From contig MU278350.1 of the NCBI GenBank assembly GCA_022385755.1, positions 624,972 to 688,971 of the forward strand: 64,000 nt of DNA, given 5' to 3'. The first letter of the stretch is position 1. Each line of letters opens with the position of its first letter. Below the pieces are notes generated by a model that did not search any database, was not told where the DNA came from, and saw nothing but the letters and a program-made list of their open reading frames with translations. The stretch is from Trametopsis cervina. Lineage: Eukaryota > Basidiomycota > Agaricomycetes > Polyporales > Irpicaceae. The translations under genes were made by a program, and so were the position numbers. Shown here piece by piece: positions 51,547-63,190 of this stretch.

Positions 51547-52353
51547 AGGCATTAGTGCCACTCATCAAGCTAACCGCGCATACACCTATTTCCCCGAAAA
51601 TGTAGCCCGCACACCACCGCTCTTACCATGGCCGGACATTGGCCATATGGCTAAGTGGTCGGTATCATCGTTCAAGTTTGGCTTTGGGCCGGATTGTCTG
51701 GTCGATGGCGATCCAGATACATTTTGGCAGTAAGCTTATGGATCACCCGATGTTAACAGCATGTTCAACAACGTCTCCCGACAGCTCGGATGGGCCACAA
51801 CCTCATTTTGTTACAATCGAATTTCCTCGTAAAGTCGCTATACAGGTCGGTTGTTGCAGAGTTACACCACCACAGACACTGATTTTTTGTAGAAATTAAG
51901 CGTTTATCTATGCTTTCCTCTGGACGACTCGTACACCCCCGCAACTCTCGCGGTCCGCGCGGGAACAGGCGCAATGGATCTTCAAGAGTGTCGAATGCTT
52001 ACTCTGGACAAGCCTGATGGATGGTTCACCTTCGATATTTCGCCAGAGCCTAACGACGAGGGAGATGGGGCGTACGTTTTCACGCGCGATTATCTGCCAT
52101 ACGTCCGCCGTCTCAGCTAACCTCACAGGAAACCAGTGCATGCGTATGTCGTACAGGTCATCATACTCGCAAATCATATGAACGGGAAAGACACTCACGT
52201 GCGCGGCATGAGAGTGTTAGGCCCCCTTGAGTACGAGGACGTTCTATATCGCAACAATCAAGGTTCTCACAGCTTTACAGGGAACCCTCAGGCGAATCAG
52301 ATCCCTTTCCGTTTACGTTACCCAAGTTCAGAATGTATGAACGCATTCGTTGA
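51547..52353 (+). CDS. APC10: Anaphase-promoting complex subunit 10 (DOC1), 5' exon unresolved
   Basis: DOC-domain subunit that, with Cdc20/Cdh1, forms the degron receptor of the APC/C ubiquitin ligase. Body: DIGHMAKWSVSSFKFGFG, CLVDGDPDTFWQ/H-SDGPQP, HFVTIEFPRKVAIQKLSVYL, FPLDDSYTPATLAVRAGTG, KPDGWFTFDI, KPVHAYVVQVIILANHMNGK and DTHVRGMRVLGPLE. Splicing out a 38-nt intron (about 52262-52299) gives DPFPFTLPKFRMYERIR and a TGA at 52351-52353, the conserved C-terminal Ile-Arg tail that docks on TPR subunits. Without that splice the frame runs to 52387 with no IR tail. In-frame acceptor TAG at 51544-51546 marks the left edge of the supported part; the start codon lies upstream. Confidence 0.9.
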
Positions 52354-52466
52354 AGACCTTATATTAAAATGCAGACTGCAATTGTAGATTTTTCGTGGAG
52401 TAGCATCCGATTAATGGTACAAGCAGAAACAGGGAGCCGTACGCCAACACATACAATAAACAACGC

Positions 52467-53786
52467 TCATCCCATAAGTTGAGTGACATCTTCAGGGGGA
52501 TACTTTGTTTGAGAGAAGGTCAATAACCTAGGGTAAGCGTGAGTTATGCGAATCATTGTAAGTTGGAAAAGTACCTCTTCAACGATTGGATATACTTCCG
52601 ACTGACTTCGTCGTTGAGGACGTGAGCAACTTGATCCGCTGAAATCTTCTCACGGGCGGATCGTTCGTGAATACTAAAGCTCAGCGTTAACATTTTATTA
52701 TAGGGGATAAGAGTCAACAACATACCCCACCATGGTCACGCCGATGGGCCAGGGCGCATTGCCGATGGAGAGACGTAAATATGAGTCGTTTGCTCGCTGA
52801 TACTGACGCTTCTGCATGTGATGTACTATCTCAGCCACACGGGCAAGGACATCCTGTGGGAGACTCTGTAGACTGATTAAGCACAGCAGTGCAAAGGCAG
52901 ATCACACTGTCCCTTACTCTGGACCGTAGTAGTTTGAATAAAGGTTTGAGGTACTCTGCAGACTGACGTTGTGTGGCCGCCGCTAATTTGCCTTGATTCG
53001 TTCTTTTGACGTGTTCTACGCGTTCTTTAGATTCTAAGCGAATCATTGAAGTAGCACAGACAAACCTGGTCTGTCATCCATCCATTCCTCCCACTCCTTC
53101 AGGGTTCGCTTGAGGGCATAATAAATGATTGGGTACAGCTTGTTGGGGTCTGTCTTAATGAGACCGAGATCCAGAACTTCCACCCCGTTTTCTTTGCTTT
53201 CACGACCCTCCTTCTGGCGCGACTTTTCATCCATGTCTTTATGAGCTCGAGTCTCAACATCCTCAAGCGCTTTTCTGAAGTCGTTTTGTCCGCCCTGGCG
53301 TTCGTGCTCCTTTTCCTCAATGAGCTCGAGCGCACGTAATCGAAGGCGACGGTCTCTGTCAGATTCCCCGAATAGCCTGATAGGCTGTCCCTTAGATCGC
53401 AGGCGGCGAATCGCTTCCTCATTGGAGATATTGAAGCTCGCAGATGAAGATGGGTCAGGGGAAGTAGTGTCTCTTGTGCCATCATGTGTTCCGATTGTCG
53501 TGCGAGAGGTAGCCTGTTCTCCATTACAGATGAGCTCGCGCATTCGGAGGCACAGAAAGACTATGCTGCTCACTTTACCCTTGTCTAATTTAGCCCGCCG
53601 TTCGGCCTCCGTCTTCTCCTTCTCCTCTCTCTCCCTGGCTACGATCTCCTTCTCCTTGCGCTCCTGTTCTTCCTTCAAACGCTCTAGGTCACCGCGTCGC
53701 ATGTATTTCGAGGGTCGCCCATCTGGAGCAGCAGCCGTCTCGAGGGTCTTTCTCTTCAACGCTAGCTCTGCTTTCAACGCGTCCAT
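52467..53786 (-). CDS. PRP18: Pre-mRNA-splicing factor Prp18
   Basis: Second-step spliceosome factor that helps choose and join the 3' splice site. N terminus [16 protein letters not shown] with [17 protein letters not shown] (the PRP4-like SFM region), a charged coiled coil, then [20 protein letters not shown] and [15 protein letters not shown]. The Prp18 core: [91 protein letters not shown], and after a final intron [19 protein letters not shown]. Stop 52467-52469, ATG 53784-53786. Complete length with both the N-terminal SFM-like motif and the five-helix C-terminal domain. Confidence 0.95.
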
Positions 53787-53948
53787 GGTCTGTGTAGTGT
53801 TTCGTCAATCAGAGTGACGGAGTAGGCGCCAGTGATGGCTGGGCTCAGCTCGTTCAGCCGCGACTTGTTCTTCCGCCAATTCCCGGTCACCGTTCGTTGG
53901 TTCTCTTCCGCCTTTGCACTCTCTTACCGCAACCACCTCCTTCTCGTC

Positions 53949-54481
53949 ATGGCTGAGTCTGACCTTTCAAGGTAAGCCTTGTATCGAGCACATAGAAGCA
54001 CTTCTCAACCCCACGCCAGCAAATACATCCTCCAAACTGCAGGCTTCGACGGTGTGGACAATCCTGTTCTTCCTTTTGCACTCGTTGTAGCTCATACTTT
54101 TCCACCAAACAGCCCGTTTCCCAAACACAAACCAAACTCGCCACTGGTATGATGCCACGCACACCGCGTAGCCAGTGCTCACCCTCGTGCGTCATAGCTT
54201 CCAGAACTACACCGACTACTTCAAATGTGTCGCTGCCAAGGGAGAAGACTTTGCACCTTGCAAGCAGTTCAAGCGTGCATATAACTCGCTTTGCCCCAGT
54301 ACGTCTGAGTGTTATGCTCTGGAGTAACTTTGCTCACTAATCTGCCTCCTCAGATGAATGGGTGAGTTTTCACTAACTCATGCTTGCAACCAGTGTTCAT
54401 GCAATCATATTGTGCCCTCAGATCGCGAGGTGGGATGAACAGAGGGAGAGCGGAACTTTCCCGGCTTCTTTGGAGCCTTGA
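53949..54481 (+). CDS. COX12: Cytochrome c oxidase subunit 6b (Cox12)
   Basis: Small intermembrane-space subunit of respiratory complex IV. After MAESDLSSKYILQTAGFDAR, twin cysteine motifs appear: CFQNYTDYFKC (C-x9-C) and CKQFKRAYNSLC (C-x10-C), oxidised by Mia40 on import. The end is EWIARWDEQRESGTFPASLE-P, as in COX6B. Exons: 53949-53971, then about 54021-54050, 54112-54146, 54198-54293, 54354-54361 and 54421-54481. One exon is only 8 nt. Start ATG 53949; stop 54479-54481. No presequence, as expected for a Mia40 substrate. Confidence 0.93.
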
Positions 54482-54827
54482 GTCTGTTATGCTCACAGTG
54501 ACATACTAGAAGCACGTGTCTCTGTGCATGCGCACTCTTTCCATAGCTCATTCATGTAATACACTGAAAATGCTTATGTGCACGCTTGCAGAGAATGCCA
54601 TGACCATGCAGTGACAGTAGGAAAGTCATACTGGATACTTGCCTGGGTGGACATCAATACATACAAACCTTTATAATGAGACAATAGAAAGGATCTGGAC
54701 ACAGAAGAGAATGGGCAGGCATGCCTAACACGAGTACTTACACAACCCACCGTGGCCTGCGGGTGCGTCGCACCTGTGAGAAGCCTAGAAAAAGTTCGTC
54801 GCTGAACAGAAAGATGGCAAGGCCCAA
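54482..54827. other. Convergent 3' regions
   Basis: About 350 bp between COX12 and U1-70K stops. Presumed 3' UTRs; nothing else seen. Confidence 0.5.
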
Positions 54828-56254
54828 CTAATACCGAGGGCGTTTTGAGTCGCGATCGTCATACCCATCGGGACCTTCACGCTTAAGGTAACCGCCGCCA
54901 CCGCCACCACCACCGCCATACCCACCACCAGGATACCCAGATCCGCCGGGTCCTCCACCGAATCCACCCTCAGCTGGACCTCCGTAGCCCCCGGGCCCTC
55001 CGGATCCATTTGGCGGGCCACCAAATCCATTCGGCCCAGAGTCATTGAATCCACCGCCTTGGTAGCCTATACCTCCACCTCGCCCACCACTTTGAAAGAA
55101 GAAAAAAACTCAATACCAGGTCGATCAGTAACGAGAGCTAAAACGTACCGATAACCTCCTCTGAAGCCTCCTCGCCCGGCCCCACCAAAGTCATCCCTGC
55201 CACCACCAAATCCGCCGCCACCACCACCACCGCCACCACCACCAAATCCTCCCCCCCTGAATCCTCCTCGTCCACCACGGAACCCCCCTCTATCACCACC
55301 GCGGAAACTGCCCCGATCGCCGCCTCGGAAGCCACCGCGGAAACCGCCACGGGCCCCTCCCACCCCAGCTCCTGCACTGGCACCGCCGCCAACGAATGGC
55401 ACAACGGGCTCAGGCTTCGGTCTGCCTCCAAGGCCTCCACCCAGTCGGCGCGGCTTCCAACCTCTTACCGTACGCCCTCGTTCAACGTCAACAAGTACAC
55501 GCTTGCCCATAATGTGCAGACGGTCCGATTCCTTGTAAGCAGCTAGAGCGAGACACAAATGAGGGAGAGGCAACACAAACCGCAACAAATTCGCTGGTGT
55601 TAAAATTGCATGTGACGAGTGATAATAGCTTTACCTTTCATGTCACGTTCGCGTTCAAAGACGATAAATGCATAGCCTCTGCTACGTCCCTTTTTGTCGC
55701 GAACTATTCTCACCCGTTCTATGCTTCCAAAGCCTTCGAATTCACGACGCAGGTCGCTGTCGGTGGCGCCTTTGTGCTGTAGATATATTAGTGACAAAAA
55801 TGTGAATACGAATGGCTGCATACCAGCCGAGATATGAACAGAGTCTTGTATGGATCACCGACCGCCTCCGGGTCATCCGCAGGTTTGTCTATGGTATGTG
55901 GTTAGTCTCGGCCGCGCGCTTCGTCCTGAGTGCGCGTCACTCACAGGTTTCCTTCGCAACTCGAAAGTCCTCCGTCCTTTTTTTCTTCCTTTCTTCCCGA
56001 CGAATCTGTCGCTTCGTCTCTTCAGCAAGGGTGAAGTTCGGTTCTTCGCCTTCTTCCATTCCCTCGCCTTCACCGGAGTTTAGCATACCCTGAGTCTTTT
56101 CCTCCCGAAGACTGGCAAGGATTAAGCCGACGCCGCTGACATTTTTGTTACGAACACGGTCGATATCACGGTCGAGAGGCCGGAGGTATGGCAGAGGGGG
56201 TCGGGGTGCGAAAAGTTTGAGCAGATTTGGAGGGAGCAGATGTGTGCCAGGCAT
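54828..56254 (-). CDS. U1 snRNP 70 kDa protein
   Basis: U1 snRNA-binding protein that defines 5' splice sites. The conserved N terminus is [20 protein letters not shown], followed by a charged helix ([15 protein letters not shown]) and the [13 protein letters not shown] (RNP2), [25 protein letters not shown] (RNP1), then [20 protein letters not shown] and RRLGGGLGG. The C-terminal half is a Gly-rich low-complexity region with repeated FRGG and DRGG blocks and polyglycine, ending [11 protein letters not shown] at a TAG (54828-54830). Metazoan U1-70K has an RS-rich tail instead. Start ATG 56252-56254. Four introns or so. Confidence 0.93.
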
Positions 56255-56579
56255 GTTGGCACAGAAAAATAGAGACCAGTTATAGGCTTATAAGGTATAT
56301 AGTGTTATGCAGTAAGTTATGCCGAGCTTGCCGCCGGGGAAGAGTTGAGGACGTAGAGTGCTGGTCGCTGCCACCGCCGCCGTTGTAGTGGTCGTTTGCG
56401 TGTAGGAGGTGGGAGAGGTGGGAGAGGTGTGTTGCTCACGTGCAGTTGTAATTTTGGCTGAACCGGATAACGCCGGCGTCTGCGGTGAGCAAGCAGACTG
56501 GCAGCAACCTCTACCAGCATTCAGGCAAGTCTGTGCAACGTACGGTGACTGCAGGCAGCTGATAGCAATAACTAGATAT
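56255..56579. other. Divergent promoter, U1-70K/COX10
   Basis: 325 bp between divergent start codons. A minus-strand or plus-strand extension of open frames exists but begins with non-ATG codons. Confidence 0.5.
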
Positions 56580-57866
56580 ATGCAAACTCGATATGCATCT
56601 CCGCTATGGTCTCGCTGTCGACAACGCGCACCGGGTCTGCGGCTGGTAATACGCTATTCGTCCACTCTTCAGCCTCGACAGCTGGAATTCGCGTCCTTTT
56701 TCTTCCATAATGCGCGATGGAAGTCAGCTGTCCCCATACACTCTATAAAATACCCACCACCACCACCACCTCTGCTGCGTGCTGCGAACTCAACCGTCGT
56801 CGTAGAGAGTGCCCGTCCGGCGGAGGTCGCGTCCTTGGGTTACAGGCCGTCGGAAGTGCTCACACCGCGCCGGTTGATGAAAGTCTATGCACAGCTCTCC
56901 AAATCACGGCTCACAACATTGGTGGTTTTGACTGCCATGGGAGGCGTAGCGCTTTCTCCGCTACCCACTACTATTCCAGTCCTCCTTGCCACCGCCGTGG
57001 GCACCGCTTTGTGCTCCGCATCCGCAAACACCCTCAACCAACTCCAGGAAGTTCCATTCGATGCTCAGATGGCGCGTACCCGGATGCGACCCCTAGTACG
57101 GCGAGCAATTCGCCCCGTGCATGCTGCTAGTTTTGCCATTGCGACGGGGGTGTCTGGACCTCTGCTTTTGTGGACAATTGTCAATCCTACCACAGCCTGC
57201 TTAGGCCTGCTCAACATTGCGCTGTATGCAGGTCCATACACGTGGCTGAAGCGACGCACGATATGGAATACATGGGTGGGAGCTGTGGTAGGAGCCATTC
57301 CACCGCTCATGGGGTGGACAGCTTGTAGCGGACACTTACTTCCCTCTATCTCTCACACCGTCGCGTTCTTCCCCCCCTCGTTCCTTGCTGCCTCATCTGT
57401 CGACCCGTCTTTGGTGGATAACCCTTTAGCCCCACTGGCGTTGTGCATGGTGCTGTTCAGCTGGCAATTCCCTCACTTCAATGCGCTCTCCCACATCGTA
57501 CGGGAATCATACGCCCAAGCAGGTTACCAAATGCTGGGTGTTGTCTCGCCTTTACAGAACAGACTGGTTGCTCTACGGCACGCATTGCTATTCGTCCCCA
57601 TATGCTCGATCCTCGTGCCGCTTTCAGGGCTGACGACCTGGGCATTTGCTCTTACAAGCCTTGTACCAAACGCAATCATGGTGAGGGCTGCATGGAGGTT
57701 CTGGAAGAGTGGCTCCGGAAAGCACGCGAGGACGCTGTTCCAGCACAGTCTATGGTTCCTCCCAGCGATTCTGGGACTAATGATGTGCCATAAACAGGGT
57801 ATGGACTGGTGGTCATGGATAGGAGGAAGTGCTGTGGACAACGATGGAGAGCCTGATGATACCTAA
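56580..57866 (+). CDS. COX10: Protoheme IX farnesyltransferase (Cox10)
   Basis: Mitochondrial inner-membrane enzyme that adds a farnesyl group to heme b, giving heme O for cytochrome oxidase. The N terminus (MQTRYASPLWSRCRQR) is Arg-rich with no acids, a mitochondrial presequence. Conserved UbiA-type segments: YAQLSKSRLTTLVVLTAMGG, SASANTLNQLQEVPFDAQMA then RTRMRPL (prenyl-PP/Mg site), IALYAGPYTWLKRRTIWN, WVGAVVGAIPPLMGW and FSWQFPHFNALS. About 428 residues and eight or nine hydrophobic helices. A single exon with no intron, unlike nearly all neighbours. The frame is open further upstream but the first ATG is at 56580. Stop 57864-57866. Confidence 0.95.
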   Translation: MQTRYASPLWSRCRQRAPGLRLVIRYSSTLQPRQLEFASFFFHNARWKSAVPIHSIKYPPPPPPLLRAANSTVVVESARPAEVASLGYRPSEVLTPRRLMKVYAQLSKSRLTTLVVLTAMGGVALSPLPTTIPVLLATAVGTALCSASANTLNQLQEVPFDAQMARTRMRPLVRRAIRPVHAASFAIATGVSGPLLLWTIVNPTTACLGLLNIALYAGPYTWLKRRTIWNTWVGAVVGAIPPLMGWTACSGHLLPSISHTVAFFPPSFLAASSVDPSLVDNPLAPLALCMVLFSWQFPHFNALSHIVRESYAQAGYQMLGVVSPLQNRLVALRHALLFVPICSILVPLSGLTTWAFALTSLVPNAIMVRAAWRFWKSGSGKHARTLFQHSLWFLPAILGLMMCHKQGMDWWSWIGGSAVDNDGEPDDT

Positions 57867-57936
57867 CAGTTAACCCTGTAGCATCCCATACGTGATGTAA
57901 CTACGATTGTCACACAAATATCCGCTTCAACCATTA

Positions 57937-58797
57937 TTACTGCTTATTCCTTTTACCCGCCTTCGCTTGCTCGCGGTTTTTGCGCAGCCTGGCCAGCCTT
58001 TGCTTGAGCAAGAAAACCTTCGCATCTGCCTCTTCCTGTGCCATCTCCTCCTCCATTAACCTGTCCATAATAAGTTCTCGCTCATCCTGCTCCTTCTTCC
58101 GTCTGAGCTCTTCCTCTGTCGCCGGTGCGTGCTCCTCCTCAGCCTGGCCATCGTCGACTTCGCGTGGAGGAAAGCCTTCAGGAACGTCGACCGCCAACAC
58201 AGGCTCTACAAATATTGTTGCACGTTCATACGCTGTGTCCCTGCCGTCCGTGTCGTCCAACACCGTTTGCTGGAATTTCTCCCACTCAGCGTCGATAGCA
58301 CTCGGGGCTGGTTGATTCTGGATGACGGGTATAGGGGACACTTCCTCTACCTTCCCCGCAGCTTCTTCGACCTCCTCGTCTGTGTCTTCCCCCACGCTCG
58401 GCACAAGGGGCGCTTTCAAAGGATTGGAGAAGAAGTCGGATGGGAATGTACCGGCAGACTGGATAATGCTTGCTTGGGGAGACGTTTCGGGGCTCAGCTT
58501 GCGTTTCTTGGGCCTTTCTTGTTCGGTGACATGCTCCTCTTCGTTATCCACTGCTCTCCGCTTCCCATTTGCAGCCGACCTCTGCCTATCCGCATCCCTC
58601 TGCTGCTCTTCCTTCAGCCTCGCCACGTTCATGCGATGGGCTTTGCTTCCGACATGACCTTCCCATGAGGACGAATACTTGACGTTAGTACCACAGGCAG
58701 AGCAACGCAGCTGTCCGGTGGACGTATATGTAGCCAATGGATGGCTAACGTGGGCTTCATGTCGTCGAGCTTTGAGAAGTGCGCGCACATCAGACAT
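57937..58797 (-). CDS. ZNF830/CCDC16-like zinc finger protein
   Basis: Intronless gene for a 286-residue nuclear protein. The N terminus MSDVRALLKARRHEA precedes one C2H2 zinc finger (LRCSACGTNVKYSSSWEGH and VGSKAHRMNV), then a basic/acidic linker with the NLS-like RPKKRKLSPE. The middle conserved block is AGTFPSDFFSNP. The C terminus is a coiled coil (EEELRRKKEQDERELIMDRL) ending KAGKRNKQ. Arrangement and length match ZNF830, an XAB2-complex partner tied to splicing and DNA-damage response. Start ATG 58795-58797. The 70 bp between its stop and the COX10 stop imply overlapping 3' UTRs. Confidence 0.88.
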   Translation of the reverse strand: MSDVRALLKARRHEAHVSHPLATYTSTGQLRCSACGTNVKYSSSWEGHVGSKAHRMNVARLKEEQQRDADRQRSAANGKRRAVDNEEEHVTEQERPKKRKLSPETSPQASIIQSAGTFPSDFFSNPLKAPLVPSVGEDTDEEVEEAAGKVEEVSPIPVIQNQPAPSAIDAEWEKFQQTVLDDTDGRDTAYERATIFVEPVLAVDVPEGFPPREVDDGQAEEEHAPATEEELRRKKEQDERELIMDRLMEEEMAQEEADAKVFLLKQRLARLRKNREQAKAGKRNKQ

Positions 58798-58977
58798 CGT
58801 TGGAATGTAGTATAAGGTGCGGGTTCAAGGATTGTTAGCGCCCAAAGAAGTGTAATACTACGTATATATATGTTTAGCAGAATATTTGACTCCACATTCG
58901 AATATCACTCTACAGCGATGTGCAATGTAACTATGGCAGCGCAAAGGGCGGCGGGGAAGGAGGAAGATTAAGATCAA

Positions 58978-60850
58978 TTAGTTCTTGCCCTCAAACATCT
59001 TTTTGATAGCGGCCGTAGAGTACGACTTAGGGCGCTCCAGAGCTGACGAACGCACTTTAATACGTAGACTGGCGATATAATGGTAAAAGACTTACGAGCA
59101 CCGAGCGCGCGGTCCCATATCAATTGGGCAGCAACACCGAACGCACGGGAGACACCAAACAGAACAGTATAGTAGTTCATTTGATTCAGGCCATAGTAGG
59201 TCAAAAGAACGCCAGAGTGAGCGTCAACATTCGGCCACGGGTTCTTAGCCTTCCCAGCCTGCGAGAGTACGGTAAGCGTGCATTCGTCATTAATCAAGAC
59301 CTGCTCACCTCCAGCAGAATATCGGGGACAATGTTGTATATTTGTCCCACCAATTTGAACATGGGATCATTAGGGAGGTGTTTGAGAGCGAACTCCCGTT
59401 GAGCAGTGTAGCGAGGATCAGTCTTTCGTAGCACTGCATGACCATAGCCAGGAACTACTTGTCCGCCTTTCAGCGTCGACCATACATACTCCTTAACGGC
59501 CTCATCACTGGCATTCTCCCCGATCTGGGCCTGCATCTTACGCAACCAGATAAGCACTTCCTGATTGGCAAGACCGTGAAGGGGTCCAGCTAATCCATTC
59601 AAGGAAGCAGCGAATGCAAGGAAAGGATCTGACAACGCCGAGCCTACAAGCTTGCCAGTGTGCGCAGAAACATTTCCACCTTCATGGTCGCTGGAATGCA
59701 ATGAGATGAGGCTATCGAACGATCATGGGCTGGGTTCACCTGTGAATCGTGATGTATAAACGGAGCAAATCCACGAATGCGGAATTGTCTCCAAACCCGA
59801 GAAGCGTTGCCAGGTTCCAAGAGTAGTCTTTGTTGGCGTCAATGGCAGGCAGCTTTCCTTCACCATAAACGTTGCGGTAGATGCGACCAGCAATATTAGG
59901 CAATTTAGCAATCCTGCATAGAGGATGTAAGTAGGCGAACTACAGAGCTCTTTCGGCACTTACAGGTCCATACAATCCTCGAAGGTAGGCCCCCAATAAT
60001 CTTTCTTTGAGATTCCCTGCTGGTAAGCCTTTGCGAAGGTGGAGTCATGGTTCAGCTGGGAGAAGGTCAGGTCAAAGAAAACTTATAGATAGCTGACAGT
60101 CGCCTACAGCAGTGACAGCCAAGCTGAATTGACTCATGGGATGGAGAGTAGGAGGGCATCTATCAAGAAGCTCTTCCACAAATTCGGGTATTGCAGCCCG
60201 AGCGGCCCATTCTCTTGACAAGGTTGCAACTTGCTCCTGAGTGGGGACTTCTCCCGTAACAAGGAGCCAGAAGAGCGCTTCGGGAAGAGGCTCAGAACCT
60301 CCGGGTGCTTTCGGAAGAAGCTCTTGACATTCAGGGATAGTCTTGCCACGGAAGCGAATTCCCTCCTCTGTGAGAAGTTAAGTGGAAAGGTATAAGCCCA
60401 CGAATACGTGGAGACGCGTACCTGCATCAAGAACCGAGCCGTCCCAGATGAGAGCAGGCAAACCTCTCATACCACTATATGACTCAGTGAGCATACGATA
60501 CAAGGCAGATAAGGACACAGTGACGTACCCGTACAACTGATCCACCAACACGGGACCGAAAGACTTCTTGCCGTGCTCTGCGCGTGCAGCTTTAACCTTG
60601 GAGTGAACAAGAGTAAATAAACAGATTGTGAATGGGTTCAGGTAAGAAATCACGTACATTTTCTAGTTCTCGGGGAATGAGCTCGGCAAGCCTCTCTTTG
60701 AGGGTTTGCTGCTTGACGGTGGTGGAAGCCAAACGCGCTGTGCGGGCAAAAGTTGTCCTCGGTGTCTGGGCCAATCAGTATGAGGCTTGCGAGCCTGCTT
60801 AGTACCCTACACACCTGACGAGCGAGAGAACGAAGCACAGTGGCAGACAT
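58978..60850 (-). CDS. Citrate synthase, mitochondrial
   Basis: Condenses acetyl-CoA and oxaloacetate to citrate in the TCA cycle. A presequence ([12 protein letters not shown], intron, [15 protein letters not shown]) targets the matrix. Core: [84 protein letters not shown]. Active-site residues: His in [15 protein letters not shown], His in [16 protein letters not shown] and Asp in [14 protein letters not shown]. The end is [24 protein letters not shown], after a final intron, with stop 58978-58980. Start ATG 60848-60850. Roughly eight introns. The sequence fits type I eukaryotic citrate synthase rather than methylcitrate synthase, though the two cannot be separated with full certainty by eye. 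Confidence 0.93.
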
Positions 60851-61045
60851 GACGGAGAGTACGCGGGAGGTAGTGGAGGATGGGAGGAGAGAAGTTTGTG
60901 CACACTTGCCAGCTTTGCGCGTTAAATAACTACGGTGAGCTCATGATGTCGGCGCAACACGTGATCGCACTCCGTACATTCCCGATACGCTGTACACAAC
61001 CTTAACAGCAACCGTTCACCCTCGGCATTGTCTTCATCGCTCAGC

Positions 61046-61936
<891 letters not shown>

Positions 61937-62341
61937 CAAAAACAAGGTGGTTGCTGTTTCAGAGACAAGCTGCCCTTCTTTTTTTGGTCATATGTTTGCC
62001 TGATGCTGGTAACACTGACCTTGAGATGATATGGTAGTGAACACTGGTGTCCACAAATCTCTTTGTGGACAAATAATGTAATGTCTTATCATTTCTGGAA
62101 GTAAATGAGAATTGAATAGTCTGTCCTGTGTCAGGTTTGAACTGGATGCCCACATAGAACTGAATTGTCACACAACATCACATCAGTGTGACACAAGAGA
62201 TCACACATGAGTGTGATGGCTGTAGAATGTATGCAGCAGCTGTAGCACTATGTCTTTGCCCTTCATCATGGATTCACTTTATCACAGAAACAGAGTCACG
62301 TGACATTCAGGGAGCTACTCTAAACTGAAGACACCAACTGG
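61937..62341. other. Intergenic DNA left of the retroelement fragment
   Basis: About 400 bp with repeated TCACAC/GTGTGA words (62165-62215) forming short imperfect inverted repeats. It may be degraded transposable-element sequence, but I cannot name a family. Confidence 0.4.
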
Positions 62342-63190
62342 TGTAAACTCCTTATGCAGGAGTAACAGCTATGTTGTATGTTGTGGTTATGCGCATAGTG
62401 CGTGCAAATTTAGAACTGATGAACGTTGCTGTTGCACCAGAGTCGACCATTGCAGGGATAACAAGACTTCTATTGAAACCGGTGATAGTTACGGATACAC
62501 GAAAATGAGACGAACTCGCATCTAGACTGCTAATTGTATGTGAGGAAATAGAGTCGTACATAAACTGAGACAACAGAGACAAGGGGACAGGAGAGACGAG
62601 AGACGAGGTGCGTGACAACGCTGAAGACGGGCCCAAAGCCTCAGCTTTGGTTTGAGCCCGCTCCAAAAATGTCCTTGGACCTTCTTCATGAGTTTGTTCA
62701 TGCTTTTCTGCTGGATCTTGATCATGTCAAGCATCGCAGCAAGGGAGGCTTCTACAGGCTCAGATGTCAATGACGATGCTGTGACAAAGGTGGGAGTGGG
62801 GGTAACTGTGATGGGGACAGAGGCAGTGACTTTCTGCGATCCATCAGACTTAGGCTGGCCGAGTAGGCAGTTCAGACAGACGTTTGACCAGTGACCATCT
62901 TTTCCGCAGTACTTGCACTTCTGCTCGCCCTGATGTATGCCATCGTTCTTTCGGTGCTTCATGGAACCACAGGTCATGCATCGTTTAGACATGATCTTAC
63001 AGTGACCGGCATGGAGAGACTCGGTGTCGCGAGAAGTGATGTCGGCAAATTCTCTGTTGAGGTTGACAGCGGAGATGCTTTCGAACTGACTTGCGTCAAT
63101 GTCCATGGGTGTGGGAGCGGAGGCAGAGGTCTGATGGTGGTTTCCGGATGACTTGAATGACGAGAACATATATGCAGAGAGCTCACCATG
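62342..63190 (-). mobile_element. Truncated Ty3/gypsy retrotransposon: gag zinc-knuckle and protease
   Basis: Minus-strand remnant of an LTR retrotransposon polyprotein. The rightmost part reads PTPMDIDASQFESI, typical of the region just before the zinc knuckles in fungal gag. Next comes CMTCGSMKHRKNDGIHQGEQ and a CCHC knuckle CKYCGKDGHWSNVC. A linker follows and then, in a frame shifted by -1 at a T-run near 62665, retropepsin-like AMVDSGATATFIS with the catalytic Asp-Ser-Gly. Coding stops soon after (about 62352). The N-terminal half of gag and all of reverse transcriptase, RNase H and integrase are absent, so the copy is dead. Confidence 0.8.

Noticed and set aside
62165..62215. Short TCACAC/GTGTGA inverted repeats as a MITE
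   Set aside because: The arms are short and imperfect and no flanking target duplication is visible.
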